A stretch of DNA of 64,000 nucleotides, taken from Arthrobacter sp. SX1312 (GTDB lineage: Bacteria; Actinomycetota; Actinomycetes; Actinomycetales; Micrococcaceae). Below, piece after piece: positions 56,384 through 64,000 of this stretch (the first letter of the stretch is position 1; every line of letters begins with the position of its first letter). The stretch spans positions 620,001 through 684,000 of the forward strand of contig NZ_PJIM01000003.1 in NCBI RefSeq assembly GCF_002929295.1, read 5' to 3'. The position numbers and the translations under genes are program-made. The notes beneath the pieces are model-generated. The model saw only the letters and a program-made list of their open reading frames with translations, searched no databases and was not told where the DNA came from.

Positions 56384-56460
56384 TGGAGCCCCCTGTCGGA
56401 TTCGAACCGACGACCCCCGCTTTACAAGAGCGGTGCTCTGGCCAACTGAGCTAAGGAGGC
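56384..56460 (-). tRNA. tRNA-Thr (anticodon TGT)
   Basis: On the minus strand the acceptor GCCTCCT pairs with AGGGGGC, the anticodon stem CCGCT/AGCGG surrounds CTTGTAA (anticodon TGT; complement at 56424-56426), the T arm is GTCGG TTCGAAT CCGAC, and CCA is encoded (56384-56386). It reads ACA and ACN-family codons. Confidence 0.95.
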
Positions 56461-56640
56461 GTACTGATCGTGCCAGCGCGGCGCCGTCGTCGTCCCTGAC
56501 CTGGGATCCACGGGACAGCACGACGCCGAGCGCTCAATAAGGGTAGCCCAGCGCCGGCACCGCGTGAAATCAGCCACGCCTCCGGCCGCGTGTGACCGGA
56601 TAGAGTCAGTTGCGAGACCAACTACCTTATGGAGCCCGTT

Positions 56641-58128
56641 TTGAGCGCTGCACAACCCTCGACCACACCCGGCGTCCAGGCGTCGTTCTCGGCGGACGGC
56701 CAGTACGGTGATTTCGACTTCATCGTCGTCTCCAACCGGCTGGCGGTGGACCGCATCGTCGACGAGAACGGCGACAGTTCCTGGCGTCGCTCCCCGGGCG
56801 GACTCGTGACCGCACTGGCGCCGGTGATGGCGAAGGCGGACGGCGCCTGGGTGGGCTGGCACGGAGCTCCTGACGAGACGCTCGAGCCCTTCGACGAGTC
56901 GAACATGCGCCTCGTGCCCGTGCCGCTCAGCGCCGAGGAGGTGGAGCTGTACTACGAGGGCTTCTCGAACGCCACCCTCTGGCCGCTCTACCACGACGTC
57001 ATCGCCTCCCCCGAGTTCCACCGCACCTGGTGGGACTCCTACCGGCGGGTCAACGAGCGCTTCGCGCAGGCGGCGGCGTCTGTCGCGGCGGAGGGGGCGA
57101 CCGTGTGGGTGCAGGACTACCAGCTGCAGCTCGTCCCCAAGATGCTGCGCGAGGCCCGCCCGGACCTGAAGATCGGCTTCTTCAACCACATCCCGTTCCC
57201 GCCGCTGGAAATCTATGCGCAGCTGCCGTGGCGCCGTCAGGTCATCGAAGGACTGCTCGGCGCGGATCTCATCGGCTTCCAGCGGCCGAGCGACGCCAGC
57301 AACTTCCTGCGGTGTGTGCGCCGCTTCAAGGGCTACACCATCAAGGCACAGCAGGTGCAGGTCCCGGCAGGCGCCGACGGCACACCGGGCTACGTGTCGC
57401 GGGCCGAGGCGTTCCCCATCTCCATCGACACCGCGTCGATCACAGAACTGGCGCAGCGGCCGGACGTCATCGAACGCTCGAAGGAGATCCGACGCGAGCT
57501 CGGCGACCCGGAGCACGTCCTGCTCGGCGTCGACCGGCTCGACTACACCAAGGGCATCGGCCATCGCCTCAAGGCCTACGGGGAGTTGCTGGAGGACGGC
57601 GCCATCACGGTGGAGGGTGCCGCCCTCATCCAGGTCGCCAGCCCCAGCCGCGAGCGCGTGGAACAGTACCGCCTCCTGCGTGAGGACATCGAGGGTGCGG
57701 TGGGCCGCATCAACGGGACGCACGACACCATGAAGAACACGGCGATCCGCTACCTGCACCACAGTTACCCGGTCGAGGAGATGGTGGCGCTGTACCTGGC
57801 TGCCGACGTCATGCTCGTCACGGCCCTGCGGGACGGCATGAACCTCGTGGCCAAGGAGTACGTCGCCGCCCGCACCGGGAACACGGGCATGCTCGTGCTC
57901 AGTGAGTTCGCCGGCGCGGCGGACACCCTCCGTCAGGCGATCCTCGTCAACCCGCACGACATCGACGGGCTGAAGAGTGCCATCGTCACGGCGATCTCGA
58001 TGCCGAAGACGGAGGCCATGCGGCGCATGCGGCTCATGCGGCGCCAGGTGATCCACAACGACGTCGAGCGCTGGTCGCAGGCCTTCCTCAGCGCCCTCCA
58101 GGCGGAAGGCCCCGGCAGTGGCGATTGA
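56641..58128 (+). CDS. otsA: alpha,alpha-trehalose-phosphate synthase (UDP-forming)
   Basis: About 495-residue GT20 glycosyltransferase that joins UDP-glucose (or GDP-glucose) to glucose-6-phosphate, giving trehalose-6-phosphate. Visible are [23 protein letters not shown] with [38 protein letters not shown], the [15 protein letters not shown] motif and [17 protein letters not shown] at 56641 is chosen because GGAG lies seven bases upstream; ATG 56629 would add four residues but has no site. The next gene, otsB, overlaps its end. Confidence 0.95.
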   Translation: MSAAQPSTTPGVQASFSADGQYGDFDFIVVSNRLAVDRIVDENGDSSWRRSPGGLVTALAPVMAKADGAWVGWHGAPDETLEPFDESNMRLVPVPLSAEEVELYYEGFSNATLWPLYHDVIASPEFHRTWWDSYRRVNERFAQAAASVAAEGATVWVQDYQLQLVPKMLREARPDLKIGFFNHIPFPPLEIYAQLPWRRQVIEGLLGADLIGFQRPSDASNFLRCVRRFKGYTIKAQQVQVPAGADGTPGYVSRAEAFPISIDTASITELAQRPDVIERSKEIRRELGDPEHVLLGVDRLDYTKGIGHRLKAYGELLEDGAITVEGAALIQVASPSRERVEQYRLLREDIEGAVGRINGTHDTMKNTAIRYLHHSYPVEEMVALYLAADVMLVTALRDGMNLVAKEYVAARTGNTGMLVLSEFAGAADTLRQAILVNPHDIDGLKSAIVTAISMPKTEAMRRMRLMRRQVIHNDVERWSQAFLSALQAEGPGSGD

Positions 58129-58897
58129 GGCGGAGCTCCACGCCGCCCTCCGCCGCCTGGCCGCCACACCGCGCCTGCTCGTGGCCCTCGACTTCGACGG
58201 CACGCTCGCCCCGCTCGTGGAACGGGCGGAGGACGCCCGAGCCCTCCCGGCATCGGCCGAGGCCGTCCGGGCGCTGGCTGCCCTTCCCCATACGACGACG
58301 GCACTCATCTCCGGCCGGGCCCTCGACAGCCTGCGGGCCGTCGCTGATCCGCCGGCGGACACGATGCTGATCGGCAGTCATGGCGCCGAGACGTGGACCG
58401 GGCCGGACCGCGCGCCCCTGGCACTGACCCCGGAGCAGGCCGACCTCCTGGCGCGCGCCGTCGCCGTCGTCGAACAGGTCGTCGCCGACCACGCCGGGAC
58501 GCGCATCGAGTTCAAGCCCGCCGGCGTCGTGCTCCATACCCGGACGGCGGCGGACGACATCGCCGGTGCCGCCGTGGCAGCAGCCCGGGCAGGGCTCGTC
58601 CCGCTGGACGGCGTGAGTGTCACGGACGGCAAGCGCGTCCTCGAGATCTCGGTGGTCGAGGCCGACAAGGGCCAGGGACTGGCCCTGCTGCGGCAGGCGG
58701 CGGGCGCAACCGCGGTCTTCTTCGCGGGCGACGACGTCACGGACGAGCATGCGCAGAAGACCCTCGGCGCGGGCGACATCGGTGTCAGGATCGGCCCCGG
58801 GGAGACCGCGGCCCCCTTCTCCGTTGACAGTCCCGAGGCCTTCACCGAGGTGCTCGAGGAACTCGCGGCGCTGCGTGCAGCAGGTGCACCCGCGTAG
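58118..58897 (+). CDS. otsB: trehalose-6-phosphate phosphatase
   Basis: 259-residue HAD-superfamily phosphatase that removes phosphate from trehalose-6-phosphate. Motif I is LVALDFDGTLAPL, motif II ALISGRALDSL, the cap has GSHGAETW, motif III/IV is ISVVEADKGQGLALL...FFAGDDVTDEH. GTG at 58118 overlaps otsA by 11 bp, with GGAAGG upstream. With OtsA it completes two-step trehalose synthesis, which supports osmotic and desiccation tolerance in these soil bacteria. Confidence 0.95.
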   Translation: MAIEAELHAALRRLAATPRLLVALDFDGTLAPLVERAEDARALPASAEAVRALAALPHTTTALISGRALDSLRAVADPPADTMLIGSHGAETWTGPDRAPLALTPEQADLLARAVAVVEQVVADHAGTRIEFKPAGVVLHTRTAADDIAGAAVAAARAGLVPLDGVSVTDGKRVLEISVVEADKGQGLALLRQAAGATAVFFAGDDVTDEHAQKTLGAGDIGVRIGPGETAAPFSVDSPEAFTEVLEELAALRAAGAPA

Positions 58898-59029
58898 GGA
58901 ACGTGTCATACTCAGGAGGCGTGACCAACGTCACCGGTACTGCTGGCGGACCACGCGCAACAATTGAATATCTTTCCATTCACTACGGATCGTCGGGCAC
59001 GTACCTGCCCGTGAAAAGGAATCAACTCC

Positions 59030-60118
<1,089 letters not shown>

Positions 60119-60139
60119 GTTCTCGCGGATCACGCACGA

Positions 60140-60202
60140 CGACGGCGGTGGTTTCGCCGGGCATCCTCTGGAGGCCCCGGGGAAACCACCGCCGTCGTTT
60201 AA
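60140..60202 (+). terminator. intrinsic terminator of the MsmK/UgpC-type gene
   Basis: A perfect 17-bp stem (60140-60156 with 60183-60199) with a 26-nt loop containing its own short hairpin, followed by TT, lies 21 bp past the ATPase stop. Confidence 0.83.
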
Positions 60203-60257
60203 CGGCCACTACGCTTGATGCAGGCCCACTTCCCGCCCAGACACGAAGGCAGCACCC

Positions 60258-61619
60258 ATGACGGAGACCTCGAACGCCCAATGGCATGACGAGCCGACGG
60301 ATTACCACCAGACCGGGAAGCTCCCGCGGGTGCGTCCGGCATCCTCCGAGGTCCCCAATCTGGGCTCCCTCAACATCACGGCGGCGGCCACCGATCCCGA
60401 GCTTCTCGACCTGCCCTGGCACATCGCCCTCGAGGAGTGGCCGGCCAGTGCCCTCGCCGCCCTCCCCCGCGGCATCTCGCGGCACATCGTGCGGTTCGCG
60501 CACCTCGGTGGGTCCGTGATCGCCGTCAAGGAGACCGGGGAGCACATCGCGCGCCACGAGTACCACATGCTCCGGAAGCTCCAGCGCCTCGACGTCCCCT
60601 GCGTCGAGCCCGTCGCCGTCATCTCCGGCCGCGCCACGCCCGAGGGCGAGGAACTCGATCCCGTCCTCGTCACGCGCCACCTCAAGTTCTCACTCCCGTA
60701 CCGGGCGCTGTTCTCCCAGACCCTCCGCCGCGACACGCTGACCCGCCTCATCGACGCACAGGCGCTGCTCCTCGTCCGCCTGCACCTCATCGGCTTCTAC
60801 TGGGGGGACGTCTCCCTCTCCAACACCCTGTTCCGACGCGATGCCGGGTCCTTCGCCGCGTACCTCGTCGACGCCGAGACGGGCGAGCTCTATCCCGAGC
60901 TGTCCACCGGCCAGCGCGAGTACGACCTCGAGATTGCCCGCGTGAACATCGCCGGCGAGCTGATGGACCTCGCCGAGGGCGGTCTCATCGAGGAGAAGGT
61001 GGATCCGCTCGCCACCAGTGAACTCATCATGGACAGCTACCGTCGCCTGTGGAGCGAGCTGACGGAGCAGGAATCCTTCGAACTCGGGGATCGCTGGCGT
61101 GTGGGGGCCCGCATCCGCCGCCTTAACGAGCTCGGCTTCGACGTGGAGGAATACGCGATCAAGACAGCCGCCAACGGTACGCAGATCCAGCTGCAGCCCA
61201 AGGTGGTCGACGCGGGGCACCACAGCCGCCGCCTGCTCCGGCTGACGGGTCTCGATGCACAGGAGAACCAGGCCCGGCGTCTGCTCAACGACATGGACGC
61301 GTACCGGGCGGACAACAATCCCACGCTCGACGAGGAGTTCAGCGCACACCTCTGGGTGAACGAGGTCTTCGAGCCCATCGTCCGCGCCGTCCCCCGTGAA
61401 CTGGGTGGAAAGCTCGAGCCCGCCGAAGTGGTCCACGAAGTGCTGGAGCACCGGTGGTACATGTCCGAGCGGGAGGACAGGAATGTGCCGATGGCCGAAG
61501 CCGTGCAGTCCTACCTCGACGACGAACTCCGCCACCGCCGTGACGAGGCGGCGATCATGCTGACAGCGGATGCGAAGACCATCGGCATCGATGAGGACGC
61601 CGAGCACAGCGACGATTAG
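60258..61619 (+). CDS. DUF4032 protein with kinase-like catalytic motifs
   Basis: 453-residue cytosolic protein of the DUF4032 family, usually beside an MsmK/UgpC-type ATPase gene in actinobacteria, as here. The N-terminal half resembles an atypical kinase fold: a VAIK-like lysine in GGSVIAVKETG (K91), a helix C-like Glu in ARHEYHML (E101), a catalytic-loop-like FYWGDVSLSNTLF (D184, N189) and a DFG-like YLVDAETGE (D205). The C-terminal half is helical and unassigned. LPS-kinase/InaA-like annotation is sometimes used. Substrate and partner are unknown. The ATG follows weak GAAGGCAGC. Confidence 0.82.
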   Translation: MTETSNAQWHDEPTDYHQTGKLPRVRPASSEVPNLGSLNITAAATDPELLDLPWHIALEEWPASALAALPRGISRHIVRFAHLGGSVIAVKETGEHIARHEYHMLRKLQRLDVPCVEPVAVISGRATPEGEELDPVLVTRHLKFSLPYRALFSQTLRRDTLTRLIDAQALLLVRLHLIGFYWGDVSLSNTLFRRDAGSFAAYLVDAETGELYPELSTGQREYDLEIARVNIAGELMDLAEGGLIEEKVDPLATSELIMDSYRRLWSELTEQESFELGDRWRVGARIRRLNELGFDVEEYAIKTAANGTQIQLQPKVVDAGHHSRRLLRLTGLDAQENQARRLLNDMDAYRADNNPTLDEEFSAHLWVNEVFEPIVRAVPRELGGKLEPAEVVHEVLEHRWYMSEREDRNVPMAEAVQSYLDDELRHRRDEAAIMLTADAKTIGIDEDAEHSDD

Positions 61620-61632
61620 GCGCTGAACGCGG

Positions 61633-61663
61633 AAGGACCGGCAACCATCGGCTGCCGGTCCTT
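61633..61663. terminator. bidirectional terminator between DUF4032 and DUF4190 genes
   Basis: An 11-bp perfect stem (AAGGACCGGCA with TGCCGGTCCTT; 9-nt loop) sits between two convergent stops (61619 and 61677). T pairs appear on both arms but no long run. Confidence 0.8.
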
Positions 61664-61676
61664 GTCGAGGGTGCGG

Positions 61677-62309
61677 TCAGGGGCAGGTCGTCGTTGTGCC
61701 CTGGAACTCGACCTCGGTGCCGCTGGGCACTCCCTGGCACAACTCGGCGAACTCGGTGAAGGTCGGGATCAACGCGATGAGACCGATGAGAGCTATTGCC
61801 CCCAGGATCGTGAATACGGCGCCGATGATGATTCCGGCAAGGGCGAACCCATTGCCCATCTTCGCCTTCCGTGATTTCACGAAGGCGATGATGCTGATGA
61901 CCAGGCCCACCGGAGCGATCAGGATGGCAAGGATGAAGCCCACGATGCCGAGCGTCCTGCCGGGGTTCTCTGCCGTCTGGGCCTGGTAGCCCTGCTGTCC
62001 CGGGTAGTTGCCGGCACCCGGGCCGTACGGGCTCTGCTGGCCGTACGGAGACGCGTTCTGCTGACCGTAGGGAGACGAACCCTGCTCACCATAGGCGGAC
62101 GGGGCCTGCCCGTACTGGGGCTGGCTCTCGCCGTACTTCGGCTGGTCCTGCTGCCCGTACTGGGGCTGGCTCTCGCCGTACTTCGGCTGGTCCTGCTGCC
62201 CGTACTGGCGCTGGCCCTCGCCGTACTTCGGCTCGTTCTCCCCGTACCGAGGTTTGCCCTGCTCACCGTAGGGCGGTCCGCCCTGCGATCCCGGATTGTT
62301 GTCAGACAT
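61677..62309 (-). CDS. DUF4190 domain membrane protein with Tyr/Gly/Gln repeat N-terminus
   Basis: 210 residues. The N-terminal ~125 residues are a low-complexity region of PKYGE, PQYGQ and SPYGQQ units, including 15-residue tandem repeats. Two transmembrane helices follow (GIVGFILAILIAPVGLVISI and FALAGIIIGAVFTILGAI), typical of DUF4190, then a short C-terminal tail with two Cys. The start MSDNNPGS at 62309 follows GGGGGCAGC. Function is unknown; similar proteins are common in actinobacteria as membrane-associated, possibly condensate-forming, proteins. Confidence 0.85.
   Translation of the reverse strand: MSDNNPGSQGGPPYGEQGKPRYGENEPKYGEGQRQYGQQDQPKYGESQPQYGQQDQPKYGESQPQYGQAPSAYGEQGSSPYGQQNASPYGQQSPYGPGAGNYPGQQGYQAQTAENPGRTLGIVGFILAILIAPVGLVISIIAFVKSRKAKMGNGFALAGIIIGAVFTILGAIALIGLIALIPTFTEFAELCQGVPSGTEVEFQGTTTTCP
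62107..62235 (-). repeat. tandem 45-bp repeat encoding the YG-rich region
   Basis: Two exact 45-bp units (62107-62151 and 62152-62196) plus a degenerate third (~62197-62235) lie in the DUF4190 gene and encode PKYGE/PQYGQ-type peptide units. In-frame unit size suggests gain or loss by slippage. Confidence 0.88.
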
Positions 62310-62411
62310 GCTGCCCCCGAAGAGAAGTGATGGAAGGATGACGGAGATCTCCGACAGTTTCCTGAACAGTATCACCGGGCGTCAGCGCTCATCCGTCAAG
62401 GACGGCAACAA

Positions 62412-63779
62412 TCAGGCGACGATGGCCTTGCCCGGATTCAGGATGCCCAGGGGGTCGAAGACATCCTTGATGCGGGCCTGCAGGTCGAGGACCGCCGGCT
62501 GCTGCTCCCAGGCGAGCCATCTCCGCTTGTACTGTCCCACGCCGTGCTCGCCCGTGATCGTTCCACCGAACTCCAGTGCCAGGCGCACCGACTCGTCGAG
62601 CGCCTCGTCCAGTCGCGCCTGGGCCTGCGGGCCTTCGCTGCGCGCCACCCAGAAGGTAGGATGGAGATTGCCGTCACCGGCGTGGGCCACGACCTTCAGC
62701 TGAACCGCATACTGTTCCGCCATCGCTTCGAGTGCTTGGACGTAGTCGACGAGTCTGGATTTCGGTACCGCGACGTCCTCGCCCACGCGGAACAGGTCAT
62801 CCACGTCATCGCCCCGGCTGTGTCGCCGCAGCTCGACGAGCCGCTCGGCTTCCTCCGATCCCTCCTCGCCGACGTCGGCGCCCAGGCCGACCAGGACCCT
62901 CCGGATGGCTTCGGCCTCGGCCGCAGCACCATAACCGTCCGTCCTGACCAGCAGGAGGGAACCGCCTCGTCGGCGGAGATCCGAACCGTGCACATGATCC
63001 AGGGCCTCGAGGGTCCTCCCGTCGAGGAGTTCCAGGATCGAAGGTTGCACCCTGGCACGACCGATGGCGAGGACGCCCGCGGCCGCTCGAGGGAAGTCGT
63101 CGAAGAAGGCGGCCAGGGTATGGACTTCCTGCGGCAGGTAGCGGAGGCGGACGGTGATCTCCACGACCACCCCCAGTGTGCCCTCCGAGCCGGTCATCAA
63201 CGCGGTCAGGTCGTACCCGGCGACTCCTTTGAACGTCCCGTGCCCCGTGGAGATGAGGGTGCCGTCCGCCAGGACGACTTTCAGCGCGAGGACGGAGTCG
63301 CGCGTCACGCCGTACTTCGCGCAGCGGAGACCACCCGCGTTGGTGGCGACGTTCCCCCCGATGGTGGACCACCGGTAGCTGGCGGGATCCGGCGCGTACA
63401 TGAGCCCGTACTGCGCAACAGCGGTGTTGAGGTCGGCGTTGATCACACCTGGTTCGACGACGGCGGTCTCGTCGTCCGCATCGACCTTGAGAATCCTGTC
63501 CATGAGCTCGAGCGACAGGACCACACAGCCCTCCGTCGCATGTGCGCCACCGGAGACCCCGGACCCTGCGCCCCGGCTCACCACGGGCACACCATGCCGG
63601 GTCGCCCACTGCAGCACCGCCTGCACGTCCTCCACGGTGCGGGCACGGATCACGCCGACGGGGAGGGCGGGTTCGAGGACAGGGCCTTTGTCCCTGGAGT
63701 ATCGGACCAGGTCCTCCGGGTCCGTGGACACCCGGCCCGGAAGCGCCTTCGCGAGTTCACCGAGCCCTTCGTGAAACAT
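62412..63779 (-). CDS. FAD-binding oxidoreductase, GlcD/D-lactate dehydrogenase type
   Basis: 455-residue flavoprotein of the FAD-linked oxidase C superfamily. An N-terminal PCMH FAD-binding region has VVSRGAGSGVSGGAH, GGNVATNAGG and TGSEGTLGVVVE. The C-terminal FAD-oxidase domain has VVAHAGDGNLHPTFWV, GTITGEHGVGQYKRRWL and a final LNPGKAIVA motif. Such enzymes oxidise D-2-hydroxyacids such as D-lactate or glycolate. The ATG shares a base with the preceding gene's stop (TGATG), and GGGGAG lies upstream. Substrate choice cannot be read. Confidence 0.93.
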   Translation of the reverse strand: MFHEGLGELAKALPGRVSTDPEDLVRYSRDKGPVLEPALPVGVIRARTVEDVQAVLQWATRHGVPVVSRGAGSGVSGGAHATEGCVVLSLELMDRILKVDADDETAVVEPGVINADLNTAVAQYGLMYAPDPASYRWSTIGGNVATNAGGLRCAKYGVTRDSVLALKVVLADGTLISTGHGTFKGVAGYDLTALMTGSEGTLGVVVEITVRLRYLPQEVHTLAAFFDDFPRAAAGVLAIGRARVQPSILELLDGRTLEALDHVHGSDLRRRGGSLLLVRTDGYGAAAEAEAIRRVLVGLGADVGEEGSEEAERLVELRRHSRGDDVDDLFRVGEDVAVPKSRLVDYVQALEAMAEQYAVQLKVVAHAGDGNLHPTFWVARSEGPQAQARLDEALDESVRLALEFGGTITGEHGVGQYKRRWLAWEQQPAVLDLQARIKDVFDPLGILNPGKAIVA

Positions 63780-64000
63780 CAGGAGCTCCCCATGAAGCGT
63801 CGGTAACGCGACAGCGCATCGGGCCAGAACCCCCGGTAGAAATCGTAGACGTCCTTCGGATCCCCCGCCGTCCACCCTCCGTGGGTGAGCGTGAGAGTGA
63901 CGCGGGGTTCATCGGCTCCTCCTGCTCCTCCGCCCGGAGCCATCTCGATACGCACCGAAGTCGTGGAAGCGGACCCGGCATGCCGCCACGACAGCTGAAG
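63779..64000 (-). CDS. AHSA1/SRPBCC-like domain protein (partial; N-terminus beyond window)
   Basis: The last 73 codons of a minus-strand gene entering from the right edge. The tail VTLTLTHGGWTAGDPK followed by VYDFYRGFWPDALSRYRRFM matches the end of Hsp90-ATPase-activator-homolog (AHSA1)/SRPBCC domain proteins, where a conserved Trp-rich loop leads to a C-terminal helix. Its TGA overlaps the flavoprotein ATG, indicating an operon. The N-terminal half is not visible, so the subclass is uncertain. Confidence 0.68.
   Translation of the reverse strand, partial: LQLSWRHAGSASTTSVRIEMAPGGGAGGADEPRVTLTLTHGGWTAGDPKDVYDFYRGFWPDALSRYRRFMGSS

Noticed and set aside
62107-62235. Direct repeats considered as a CRISPR array.
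   Set aside because: The units abut without spacers, lie in frame inside a coding region, and encode a repeated peptide.

Overview
This window is a stretch of high-GC actinobacterial chromosome. Gene content fits Arthrobacter or a close relative in the Micrococcaceae: a FemAB-type peptidoglycan-bridge enzyme, DUF3263 and LytR_C proteins, WXG100, an XPB-type helicase pair, RpfA/NlpC-type cell-wall proteins behind a c-di-AMP riboswitch, frequent GTG/TTG starts and many ATGA-type overlaps. Coding density is high. I see no insertion sequence, integrase, phage gene or CRISPR array, so this looks like core chromosome. The species is inference.

Layout. 1-8.3 kb: AI-2E family membrane protein and acyl-CoA synthetase (minus, overlapping); a VIT-type metal transporter with a ferritin-like head and a cytosolic HtrA-like protease (plus); an SRPBCC protein, zinc alcohol dehydrogenase and sugar-porter MFS (minus). 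8.3-15 kb: sucCD, pcrA and an AGCS amino-acid:cation symporter, all minus and each ending in a strong hairpin. 15-21 kb: a small membrane protein, tRNA-Arg(CCT), a Nudix hydrolase, a thymidylate-kinase-like protein, an ABC exporter and a cystine-type ABC importer. 21-25 kb: a minus-strand molybdenum-cofactor/formate-dehydrogenase accessory operon (HNH protein, MobA-like, DUF6457, MoeA, FdhD). 25-28 kb: two tandem NlpC/P60 proteins behind a c-di-AMP riboswitch, then a DtxR-family regulator.

28-36 kb: serC; a minus operon of cold-shock protein, DUF3027 and MFS; an XPB helicase with its overlapping partner. 36-46 kb: a two-component system, WXG100, groEL with a CIRCE operator, LytR_C and DUF3263 proteins, uracil-DNA glycosylase, a ThrE exporter and FemAB. 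46-55 kb: aldo/keto reductase with epimerase, old yellow enzyme, several small proteins, an SDR, a frameshifted membrane/coiled-coil gene, a phosphoesterase and a Pro-rich surface protein. 55-64 kb: rsgA behind a 25-codon leader ORF and an RBS hairpin, tRNA-Thr(TGT), otsAB, an MsmK/UgpC-type ABC ATPase, a DUF4032 protein with kinase-like motifs, a YG-repeat DUF4190 protein, and a GlcD-type flavoprotein overlapping a partial AHSA1-like gene.

Points most worth a second look: the leader ORF and ribosome-binding-site hairpin before rsgA (possible translational attenuation), the riboswitch-controlled NlpC/P60 pair, the kinase-like residues of the DUF4032 protein next to the trehalose and ABC-ATPase genes, the three-half-site CIRCE region before groEL, and the apparent frameshift near 53.15 kb.
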